Below, piece by piece: positions 17,028 through 26,200 of a stretch of 64,000 bases of DNA (its first letter is position 1; each line of letters opens with the position of its first letter). The stretch is from an uncultured Clostridia bacterium (GTDB taxonomy: Bacteria > Bacillota > Clostridia > TANB77 > CAG-508): positions 1-64,000 of the forward strand of contig CAKOPZ010000001.1 in NCBI GenBank assembly GCA_934101145.1, read 5' to 3'. Both the position numbers and the translations under genes were made by a program. The notes under the pieces were generated by a model. It saw only the letters and a program-made list of their open reading frames with translations, was not told the origin of the DNA and ran no database searches.

Positions 17028-20000
17028 ATGGAAGATAAATTGTTTGACATAGGTAATTTTAATGTAATACAAGATGAAGATAATTATTATTTTTTTAGAG
17101 CATTAAATATGGAAGACAATAATGATATAGAGCAGGGAATAACTAGGGATAATGATGGTAAGATTGAGCGTATAAGGACAGATAGAGAGAGGTATGAAGG
17201 TATAGCTAAATATGGCGAGACTTCTAAGATTTCACTAGAAGAGGTATATGATCATATTAAAATGCATCATCGTAAAGATACAAATTGTATTTCACTTACA
17301 AGTAATGGAAATGTTGCAGTTGGTTATGGAAGAGGAACATATAAAGATAGATATACTATGGTGAAAATTCCTAAAGAAGAAATTGGAGTGAAAGTTGTAA
17401 CAGCAGGGCAGTATATGTTACAAGAGGTATATGAAAGAATTGAAGAGACATTAGGAAAATTGTCAGAGGATGAAAAAGAAAAGATATTAGGAATTTTTGA
17501 AGAGATAGACAAGACAGAAGAGAATAAAACATTGCAGAATATGATAGCTAAAAGATATAGTGCAAAAAAGGAAGAGATAAATCCAAGCAAAGCACATTTA
17601 AGAAAAGGAATAGTATATAGTTCACCAACGCCAAGAATTAGTAGTTATCAAGCATTAAGTGAGAGACAATTATTAGAAGTAAATAAGGTATATGCAAAGC
17701 TTGCAGTGCTAGAAAATGAAAATAAATTAAAACATGTTATAGAGCATTTATCAAATTCTAAATTGAGAGAAGGTATAGGAAATGCGTTTTCATCTATGGA
17801 GGTCATTCATTATGGAGATATAGCTAAGGAGAATATCATAGAGATACCCAAGGAAGTAGCAGATATATTTGCTATTGTGCAACAGGCAGAAGAAATTGAT
17901 AAAAGTAGAGTAGAGGAAGTAAAAAGAGCCTTAATAGAAGCAGTGCAAAGTGGTAAAGAAATACCACAAATACCGGAGATACAAAGTGAAGTAAGAGATA
18001 ATATTTCAATAGAAGAAATGTATGAGCTAACAGGAGGAAAAGTAGAATATGGAAGAGCAAGCTTTATAGCAAGAAGCATGTTTTACTTAAGTAAATCAAG
18101 ACAAAATGCAATAGCTTTATCAAATGTATTGGAAGAAGTATTAGGAAGAAACTCGGAATTTGAAGATATAATAGATTATGTAAGAGATGATGGATTTAGA
18201 ATAGAGCCAGAGATAATAACAAGAGAGAGTAATCAAGGTATAAAGCTAAGTGAAGCTGTAAGCTTAAATATATCAAAAGAAGAGCAAAATTTAATAGAAG
18301 AAATAAAAAAATTATCACATGAAGAATTAAGTAATGTTCTTGAAAACGGCGGACTTCTAAATATTAAAGATATAATTAGCGAAGTATATGGAAATGATAA
18401 AAATAGTCAAATAGATAAATCAAGATATTATGCAGAAGCAATAATTGATAAATATAATTGGAAAGACATTGGAATAGAAGGATTTAAAATAGCTGAAAGA
18501 AATGAGTTAGTATCTAGACTTCAGGGGAAAAATTGTGAAGAGATATATAACAGATTGAATGAGACAGGAATAGAAGAGAGCCAAATAACAAAGATATTGT
18601 TAAATATTGCAATGAGAGAAGGATTTTATGAGCAATATGAACAGGGAAATATAGAAGAACTATTAAGTACAAAACAAGATATTTTGCAAGATAATATAAA
18701 TATAGAACTAGTTGAAAGATTTTTGGGATATTATGATATAGAAAATACAGAAATACGATTAAAAGATTATCAACAAAGAGCATATAATCATGTAGATAAA
18801 ATATTTAATGATAAGAAATTTGCACAGGTAATATTGCCAACAGGAGCAGGAAAAAGTTTTGTTGCATTAGCACAGATGCAAAAGTATGCGAGTGAGCATC
18901 AAAAAGAGAAGATGCTATATCTTGCACCACAAGATGAAATATTAAATCAGATGAAAAGATATATTACAAAGTACATTCATGGAAAGCAAAATACAGTTGG
19001 AAAAAGTGAAGAAGAAATAATAGCAGAGGTATTTCCAAATATCACATTTGAAACATATTCAGGATTACTTGCAAAGCGTGGAGAAGAAATAACCAAAGAA
19101 GAATATGGAATGATTGTGTTAGATGAGCTACATAGAACAGGTGCAAAAGAATGGGAAGGAAAGGTTAATGAATTACTTGAAAATCAAGGAGAAGATGTAA
19201 AAGTACTTGGAATAACAGCAACACCAACAAGAGATGTTGATGGAAGAGATATGGCAGAAGAGACAGCTAAGAAATTAGGCTATACAGAAGAGGAAGTAAA
19301 GCAAGGAAAGCATATAGCATCAAATATGACATTGGAAAATGCAATAAGAATGGGATATGTAGTAAATCCAAAACTAGTGTATTGTAAATATGACTTAATT
19401 GCATCAGGCAAAATGGATAGATTAATAGAAAAAATCGAAGGTATAGAAGATCAAACAAAGAAAGCAGAGGAAATAAAAAAGTATTTTGATTTAAGAACAA
19501 AATTAAATGAAGATATTGATAAAGAAATAGGAGAAGATACAAGGAAAAAACTAGAGGAAGAAGCAAGAAAGAATCTTGATAGTGGAATAGGAAAAGAAGA
19601 GATATTAAAACAAAATGTAAAGAAGGGTGGAAAATATATAGTATTTTTGCCTGTTTCAGACCAAGGAGATATTGAGGACGAAGATGGAAACAGAATAGGA
19701 ACAAAAACAGGAGAAGATAAAATTTTAGCATATCAGGATTACATAAATAAAGTGTTTGAAGGGACAGAAATTGTACCACAACTACACTCATTACTTGGAA
19801 GCTATAGCAAAGATAAAAACAAAGAAGAATTAGAAGCATTTGAATCAGATAGAACAGATGATACAAAATTTATGGTGGTAATGAATAAGCTAAATGAAGG
19901 AATACATGTAGACGGAGTAGATGGAATAATATGGTTTAGAGCATTAGATGATAATTCAAGAATACTATATTTGCAACAACTTGGACGAGCAATATATGCT

Positions 20001-22181
20001 ATAGATGAAGACAACCCAGTGCCAGAAGATAAGAGACCAGTTGTAGTAGATTTAGCAAATAATACATTGACAGTAAAAATGGAAAAAGAATTTAACAAAA
20101 CAGAGCCAATGGATGATTTAGAAGCACTAACAATGGTGATAGAGTGGATAAATGAACATGATGGAATTATGCCAGATAAAAATAGTTCGAGCAAACAAGA
20201 GCAACACTATTATGCTATTTTAAGAAGAGTGCAAAATAAGTATGGTAAATATCTAGATGGTTTTGAGGATGCAGAAGATTTAACACAAGAAGATAAAGCA
20301 AGAATACAAGAGGTGATAGGGCTTGCATCTGAAATAGATTTATGGGATGCAGAATTACCACCAATACCCAAAACAAGAGGAAAGGCAGAGCAATTTGATC
20401 CATTTGCAATAACAGGAGTTTTAAAGGACTATGTCGAGTTTGAGAATGAAATTGATTCAAATGAAAATGCGACAACATATGAAAAAGTAATAGAGTGGCT
20501 AGAAACGCATGAAGGAAAATTGCCTGGTAATGGAAAAGAAGCAACAGAAGCAGAAAAGAAATTATATTATAGGTGGTATAGTTTAAAAGAAAGGAAAAAG
20601 TTAGACGAGTATGCAGGAGTGCCAATAGAGGAAATACCAGAAGAATATAGAGAGAAAATAGCGAGATTAAGAGAATTAATAGTAGTAGAAAAGACAGTAT
20701 ATGAAAAAGTAATAGAGTGGTTAGAAAGTCATGAAGGAAAATTGCCTAGAAATAATATAAGAAAAAAATTAACAGCGGCAGAAATGACGCCAGAGCAAAA
20801 AGAAGAAGTAAATTTATGTCAGAGATGGTATAAATCAGAAGAAAAGAAAAAGTTAGACGAGTATGCAGGAGTGCCAATAGAGGAAATACCAGAAGAATAT
20901 AGAGGGAAAATAGCAAGATTAAGAGAATTAATAGTAGTAGTAAAAAAGACAACAGCATATGAAGAGGTCATAGAGTGGCTAGAAGCGCATGAAGGAAAAT
21001 TGCCTAGTGCTGGAAAAGAAACAACAGAAGCAGAAAAGAAATTATATCATAGGTGGTATAGTTCAAAAGAAAGGCAAAAATTAGAAAAGTATGCAGAAGT
21101 GCCAATAGAGGAAATACCAGAAGAATATAGAGGAAAAATAGCAAAATTAAGAGAATTAATAGTAGTAGTAAAAAAGACAGCATATGAAGAGGTCATAGAG
21201 TGGCTAGAAAGTCATGAAGGAAAATTGCCTAGTCAGCGAAAAGAAGCAACAGAAGCAGAAAAGAAATTAGCTTATAGATGGAAAAACTCAGAAGAGAGGA
21301 AAAAGTTAGCAAAGTATGCAGAAGTGCCAATAGAGAAAATACCACAAAAATATAGAGAGAAAATAGCAAGGTTAAGAGAGCTAATAGTAGTAGAAGAAAA
21401 AAAGACAACATATGAACAAGTAGCGGAGTGGCTAGAGACACATGAAGGAAAATTGCCTAGTCAGGGAAAAAAAGCATCAAAAGAAGAAGTTAATTTATAC
21501 AATAGATGGTTTAACTCAGAAGAGAGAAGAAAATTAGACGAGTATGTAGGAGTACCAATAGAGGAAATACCAGAGGAATATAGAGAGAAAATAGAAAAAT
21601 TAAGGGAGCTGATGGTAGTAGAAAAGACAGCATATGAAGAGGTAATAGAGTGGTTAGAAAGTCATGAAGGAAAATTGCCTAGTCTGGGAAAAAAAGCAAC
21701 AGAAACAGAAAAGAAATTAGCTCAGAGATGGAATAACTCAAAAGAAAGGAAAAAGTTAGACGAGTATGCAGGAGTGCCAATAGAGGAAATATCAGAAGAA
21801 TATAGAGAAAAAATAGTGAGATTAAGAGAATTAATAGCAGTAAAAAAGACAACATATGAAGAAGTAATAGAGTGGCTAGAAACGCATGAAGGTAAATTAC
21901 ATAGTCAGGGAACAGAAAAGAAATTATATCAGAAATGGTATAAGTCAGAAGAGAAGAAAAAGTTAGATGAATATGCAGGAGTGCCGATATATGAAGTACC
22001 AGAAGAATATAGAGAAAAAATAGCAAAGCTAAGAGAATTTGGAATAATGGGAAAAAGAAAATTAAACAAAGTAAAGCAGCAAAGAGATGAAGCAAAAAGT
22101 GAAAATGATAAGGCAAAGGAATTGGAAAAGGAAGTTGAAGAAGAGCTAAAAAGAAAAGGTAGAATCCATTCAGAACGTTAA
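17028..22181 (+). CDS. Giant SF2 helicase with seven tandem C-terminal repeats (copy 1)
   Basis: A 1717-residue protein. Residues 1-130 contain FFRALN, TNCISLTSNGNVAVGYG and VKIPKEE, in the order of an R-S-E ADP-ribosyltransferase-like fold (inference only). A long helical region follows. The helicase core runs from about 590 to 1070: LPTGAGKS near 604-611, the DELH box at 699-702, TATPTRD, and QQLGRA with Arg987. One degenerate unit then leads into seven repeats of about 73 residues (20472 to about 22050), each starting TYEEVIEWLE-HEGKLP and ending in EEYREKIARLREL, like the helicase-associated domain (PF03457 type). A Lys/Glu coiled tail closes it. Function unknown; a defence or mobile-element role is plausible. 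Confidence 0.8.
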   Translation: MEDKLFDIGNFNVIQDEDNYYFFRALNMEDNNDIEQGITRDNDGKIERIRTDRERYEGIAKYGETSKISLEEVYDHIKMHHRKDTNCISLTSNGNVAVGYGRGTYKDRYTMVKIPKEEIGVKVVTAGQYMLQEVYERIEETLGKLSEDEKEKILGIFEEIDKTEENKTLQNMIAKRYSAKKEEINPSKAHLRKGIVYSSPTPRISSYQALSERQLLEVNKVYAKLAVLENENKLKHVIEHLSNSKLREGIGNAFSSMEVIHYGDIAKENIIEIPKEVADIFAIVQQAEEIDKSRVEEVKRALIEAVQSGKEIPQIPEIQSEVRDNISIEEMYELTGGKVEYGRASFIARSMFYLSKSRQNAIALSNVLEEVLGRNSEFEDIIDYVRDDGFRIEPEIITRESNQGIKLSEAVSLNISKEEQNLIEEIKKLSHEELSNVLENGGLLNIKDIISEVYGNDKNSQIDKSRYYAEAIIDKYNWKDIGIEGFKIAERNELVSRLQGKNCEEIYNRLNETGIEESQITKILLNIAMREGFYEQYEQGNIEELLSTKQDILQDNINIELVERFLGYYDIENTEIRLKDYQQRAYNHVDKIFNDKKFAQVILPTGAGKSFVALAQMQKYASEHQKEKMLYLAPQDEILNQMKRYITKYIHGKQNTVGKSEEEIIAEVFPNITFETYSGLLAKRGEEITKEEYGMIVLDELHRTGAKEWEGKVNELLENQGEDVKVLGITATPTRDVDGRDMAEETAKKLGYTEEEVKQGKHIASNMTLENAIRMGYVVNPKLVYCKYDLIASGKMDRLIEKIEGIEDQTKKAEEIKKYFDLRTKLNEDIDKEIGEDTRKKLEEEARKNLDSGIGKEEILKQNVKKGGKYIVFLPVSDQGDIEDEDGNRIGTKTGEDKILAYQDYINKVFEGTEIVPQLHSLLGSYSKDKNKEELEAFESDRTDDTKFMVVMNKLNEGIHVDGVDGIIWFRALDDNSRILYLQQLGRAIYAIDEDNPVPEDKRPVVVDLANNTLTVKMEKEFNKTEPMDDLEALTMVIEWINEHDGIMPDKNSSSKQEQHYYAILRRVQNKYGKYLDGFEDAEDLTQEDKARIQEVIGLASEIDLWDAELPPIPKTRGKAEQFDPFAITGVLKDYVEFENEIDSNENATTYEKVIEWLETHEGKLPGNGKEATEAEKKLYYRWYSLKERKKLDEYAGVPIEEIPEEYREKIARLRELIVVEKTVYEKVIEWLESHEGKLPRNNIRKKLTAAEMTPEQKEEVNLCQRWYKSEEKKKLDEYAGVPIEEIPEEYRGKIARLRELIVVVKKTTAYEEVIEWLEAHEGKLPSAGKETTEAEKKLYHRWYSSKERQKLEKYAEVPIEEIPEEYRGKIAKLRELIVVVKKTAYEEVIEWLESHEGKLPSQRKEATEAEKKLAYRWKNSEERKKLAKYAEVPIEKIPQKYREKIARLRELIVVEEKKTTYEQVAEWLETHEGKLPSQGKKASKEEVNLYNRWFNSEERRKLDEYVGVPIEEIPEEYREKIEKLRELMVVEKTAYEEVIEWLESHEGKLPSLGKKATETEKKLAQRWNNSKERKKLDEYAGVPIEEISEEYREKIVRLRELIAVKKTTYEEVIEWLETHEGKLHSQGTEKKLYQKWYKSEEKKKLDEYAGVPIYEVPEEYREKIAKLREFGIMGKRKLNKVKQQRDEAKSENDKAKELEKEVEEELKRKGRIHSER
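20472..22050 (+). repeat. Seven ~220-bp tandem coding repeats, helicase copy 1
   Basis: Each unit encodes about 73 residues with invariant EWLE, HEGKLP, RW, ERKKL and EEYREKIA. Unit 2 carries an insert (MTPEQKEEVN) and unit 7 a deletion. Confidence 0.9.
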
Positions 22182-22240
22182 AAAGAACTATCGCAAAATT
22201 TATACAAACTTTCTGGTATATGTTTTATAAAAATATGTTA

Positions 22241-22282
22241 AAAAGAGATTTGAGCTAAAATTGTAACTCAAATCTCTTTTTT
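22241..22282 (+). terminator. Terminator of helicase copy 1
   Basis: AAAAGAGATTTGAG (22241-22254) pairs with CTCAAATCTCTTTT (22267-22280), then T. The symmetry allows function on both strands, serving the convergent toxin gene as well. Confidence 0.8.
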
Positions 22283-22394
22283 GATCGAATTTTTTTACAG
22301 TAGTTTTTTATTGGAAAAGGAAAAGTCGAAGATTTTTATGTATACAACAAGGTTAAGTTACCATAGGGAGTGCATGTTTGCGAAGCCACTTTTC

Positions 22395-22712
22395 TTATAA
22401 TAAGCCACCATCTAAATAGTCTCTTCTACCACAATATATATGTGCGATATAAACTATTTTTTCTATTTCATCTATGGTATATAGTATAACATAGTTATTT
22501 ATAACCATTCTTCTATATTGTCGTTTGGGTTTATCTATCTTTTCTATTTCTGTACACATTTTTGGAGAATTTTCTAATAAAAGAACATTATATATAACTT
22601 TTTCTCTTAACCTATTTGATGCATCTATATTGTGTAATTTATTAGAAATATAGTCACATATTTCTTCAAATTCATCTAAAAATTGATCAGTTAATTTTAT
22701 TTTATATTCCAT
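22395..22712 (-). CDS. RelE/ParE-family toxin
   Basis: A protein of about 105 residues with the RelE/ParE fold pattern: MEYKIKLTDQFLDEFEEICDYI at the start, YRRMVINNYVILYTID in the middle and VYIAHIYCGRRDY at the end, the last being the usual active-site strand. Such toxins cut mRNA on the ribosome or poison gyrase. I start at ATG 22712, which has GGAAAG upstream; a longer frame begins inside the antitoxin. It overlaps the upstream antitoxin gene by 11 bp, as in type II operons. Confidence 0.85.
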   Translation of the reverse strand: MEYKIKLTDQFLDEFEEICDYISNKLHNIDASNRLREKVIYNVLLLENSPKMCTEIEKIDKPKRQYRRMVINNYVILYTIDEIEKIVYIAHIYCGRRDYLDGGLL

Positions 22713-22938
22713 ATTTTTCTTTCCATTCTTTAAAAACTTCTCGAGCATCTCTTACTCTACCATTTTCTATGTCATCTTCTGCCTTTAATAAATGTTCTTC
22801 TATATCTTCTTTTAATAACTTTTCTCTATATTCTTCCATTTTCATTATTACAATATTATTGTTATTCATCGTAATAACCATTTCACCATTTTTGTTAACA
22901 GCCGTTTTTAAATCTTGAATATTTGTTACTTGTATCAT
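22702..22938 (-). CDS. Phd/YefM-like antitoxin
   Basis: A 78-residue protein. The first 40 residues (IQVTNIQDLKTAVNKNGEM, then NNNIVIMKMEEY) match the Phd/YefM DNA-binding fold; the charged C-terminus would wrap the toxin. AGAGGTG lies before the ATG. It is first in the operon with the RelE-type toxin, between the two helicase copies, and may help retain this duplicated island. Confidence 0.8.
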   Translation of the reverse strand: MIQVTNIQDLKTAVNKNGEMVITMNNNNIVIMKMEEYREKLLKEDIEEHLLKAEDDIENGRVRDAREVFKEWKEKYGI

Positions 22939-23147
22939 TTCAATACACCTCTCTTTTTTATACTATAAATAGTATAGCATAAATTTTAATATTTTTGAAG
23001 ATTTTTAGTAAATTCTATAAATTTATTATTTGTAAATAATTGAGTTATATACTATTTGTTTTTCGTAAATATTTAGATACAATATATTTATGAAAAATAA
23101 ATAAACAAAATATAAAAGGATATAGGTGTATTTCTGTTTCAAATTTA

Positions 23148-23176
23148 TTGCAGGAAAAAATTAGGTATGATAAAAT
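23148..23176 (+). promoter_or_regulatory. Promoter of helicase copy 2
   Basis: TTGCAG (23148-23153) and TAAAAT (23171-23176), 17 bp apart, within a roughly 85-bp duplicate of the copy 1 upstream region. Confidence 0.6.
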
Positions 23177-23209
23177 AAAAGTGTAGTTAAAAGATGAACG
23201 GAGTAGAGT

Positions 23210-26200
23210 ATGGAAGATAAATTGTTTGATATAGGGAACTTTAATGTAATACAAGATGAAGATAATTATTATTTTTTTAGAGCATTAAATATGGAAGACA
23301 ATAATGATATAGAGCAGGGAATAACTAGGGATAATGATGGTAAGATTGAGCGTATAAGGACAGATAGAGAGAGGTATGAAGGTATAGCTAAATATGGCGA
23401 GACTTCTAAGATTTCACTAGAAGAGGTATATGATCATATTAAAATGCATCATCGTAAAGATACAAATTGTATTTCACTTACAAGTAATGGAAATGTTGCA
23501 GTTGGTTATGGAAGAGGAACATATAAAGATAGATATACTATGGTGAAAATTCCTAAAGAAGAAATTGGAGTGAAAGTTGTAACAGCAGGGCAGTATATGT
23601 TACAAGAGGTATATGAAAGAATTGAAGAGACATTAGGAAAATTGTCAGAGGATGAAAAAGAAAAGATATTAGGAATTTTTGAAGAGATAGACAAGACAGA
23701 AGAGAATAAAACATTGCAGAATATGATAGCTAAAAGATATAGTGCAAAAAAGGAAGAGATAAATCCAAGCAAAGCACATTTAAGAAAAGGAATAGTATAT
23801 AGTTCACCAACGCCAAGAATTAGTAGTTATCAAGCATTAAGTGAGAGACAATTATTAGAAGTAAATAAGGTATATGCAAAGCTTGCAGTGCTAGAAAATG
23901 AAAATAAATTAAAACATGTTATAGAGCATTTATCAAATTCTAAATTGAGAGAAGGTATAGGAAATGCGTTTTCATCTATGGAGGTCATTCATTATGGAGA
24001 TATAGCTAAGGAGAATATCATAGAGATACCCAAGGAAGTAGCAGATATATTTGCTATTGTGCAACAGGCAGAAGAAATTGATAAAAGTAGAGTAGAGGAA
24101 GTAAAAAGAGCCTTAATAGAAGCAGTGCAAAGTGGTAAAGAAATACCACAAATACCGGAGATACAAAGTGAAGTAAGAGATAATATTTCAATAGAAGAAA
24201 TGTATGAGCTAACAGGAGGAAAAGTAGAATATGGAAGAGCAAGCTTTATAGCAAGAAGCATGTTTTACTTAAGTAAATCAAGACAAAATGCAATAGCTTT
24301 ATCAAATGTATTGGAAGAAGTATTAGGAAGAAACTCGGAATTTGAAGATATAATAGATTATGTAAGAGATGATGGATTTAGAATAGAGCCAGAGATAATA
24401 ACAAGAGAGAGTAATCAAGGTATAAAGCTAAGTGAAGCTGTAAGCTTAAATATATCAAAAGAAGAGCAAAATTTAATAGAAGAAATAAAAAAATTATCAC
24501 ATGAAGAATTAAGTAATGTTCTTGAAAACGGCGGACTTCTAAATATTAAAGATATAATTAGCGAAGTATATGGAAATGATAAAAATAGTCAAATAGATAA
24601 ATCAAGATATTATGCAGAAGCAATAATTGATAAATATAATTGGAAAGACATTGGAATAGAAGGATTTAAAATAGCTGAAAGAAATGAGTTAGTATCTAGA
24701 CTTCAGGGGAAAAATTGTGAAGAGATATATAACAGATTGAATGAGACAGGAATAGAAGAGAGCCAAATAACAAAGATATTGTTAAATATTGCAATGAGAG
24801 AAGGATTTTATGAGCAATATGAACAGGGAAATATAGAAGAACTATTAAGTACAAAACAAGATATTTTGCAAGATAATATAAATATAGAACTAGTTGAAAG
24901 ATTTTTGGGATATTATGATATAGAAAATACAGAAATACGATTAAAAGATTATCAACAAAGAGCATATAATCATGTAGATAAAATATTTAATGATAAGAAA
25001 TTTGCACAGGTAATATTGCCAACAGGAGCAGGAAAAAGTTTTGTTGCATTAGCACAGATGCAAAAGTATGCGAGTGAGCATCAAAAAGAGAAGATGCTAT
25101 ATCTTGCACCACAAGATGAAATATTAAATCAGATGAAAAGATATATTACAAAGTACATTCATGGAAAGCAAAATACAGTTGGAAAAAGTGAAGAAGAAAT
25201 AATAGCAGAGGTATTTCCAAATATCACATTTGAAACATATTCAGGATTACTTGCAAAGCGTGGAGAAGAAATAACCAAAGAAGAATATGGAATGATTGTG
25301 TTAGATGAGCTACATAGAACAGGTGCAAAAGAATGGGAAGGAAAGGTTAATGAATTACTTGAAAATCAAGGAGAAGATGTAAAAGTACTTGGAATAACAG
25401 CAACACCAACAAGAGATGTTGATGGAAGAGATATGGCAGAAGAGACAGCTAAGAAATTAGGCTATACAGAAGAGGAAGTAAAGCAAGGAAAGCATATAGC
25501 ATCAAATATGACATTGGAAAATGCAATAAGAATGGGATATGTAGTAAATCCAAAACTAGTGTATTGTAAATATGACTTAATTGCATCAGGCAAAATGGAT
25601 AGATTAATAGAAAAAATCGAAGGTATAGAAGATCAAACAAAGAAAGCAGAGGAAATAAAAAAGTATTTTGATTTAAGAACAAAATTAAATGAAGATATTG
25701 ATAAAGAAATAGGAGAAGATACAAGGAAAAAACTAGAGGAAGAAGCAAGAAAGAATCTTGATAGTGGAATAGGAAAAGAAGAGATATTAAAACAAAATGT
25801 AAAGAAGGGTGGAAAATATATAGTATTTTTGCCTGTTTCAGACCAAGGAGATATTGAGGACGAAGATGGAAACAGAATAGGAACAAAAACAGGAGAAGAT
25901 AAAATTTTAGCATATCAGGATTACATAAATAAAGTGTTTGAAGGGACAGAAATTGTACCACAACTACACTCATTACTTGGAAGCTATAGCAAAGATAAAA
26001 ACAAAGAAGAATTAGAAGCATTTGAATCAGATAGAACAGATGATACAAAATTTATGGTGGTAATGAATAAGCTAAATGAAGGAATACATGTAGACGGAGT
26101 AGATGGAATAATATGGTTTAGAGCATTAGATGATAATTCAAGAATACTATATTTGCAACAACTTGGACGAGCAATATATGCTATAGATGAAGACAACCCA

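Noticed and set aside
17324..20194. Leu-rich minus-strand open frames across the helicase genes
   Set aside because: They are reverse-strand shadows of an A/G-rich coding strand and recur identically in both copies.
20472..22050. Non-coding satellite or CRISPR-like repeats
   Set aside because: The ~220-bp units are in frame and encode a conserved 73-residue domain.
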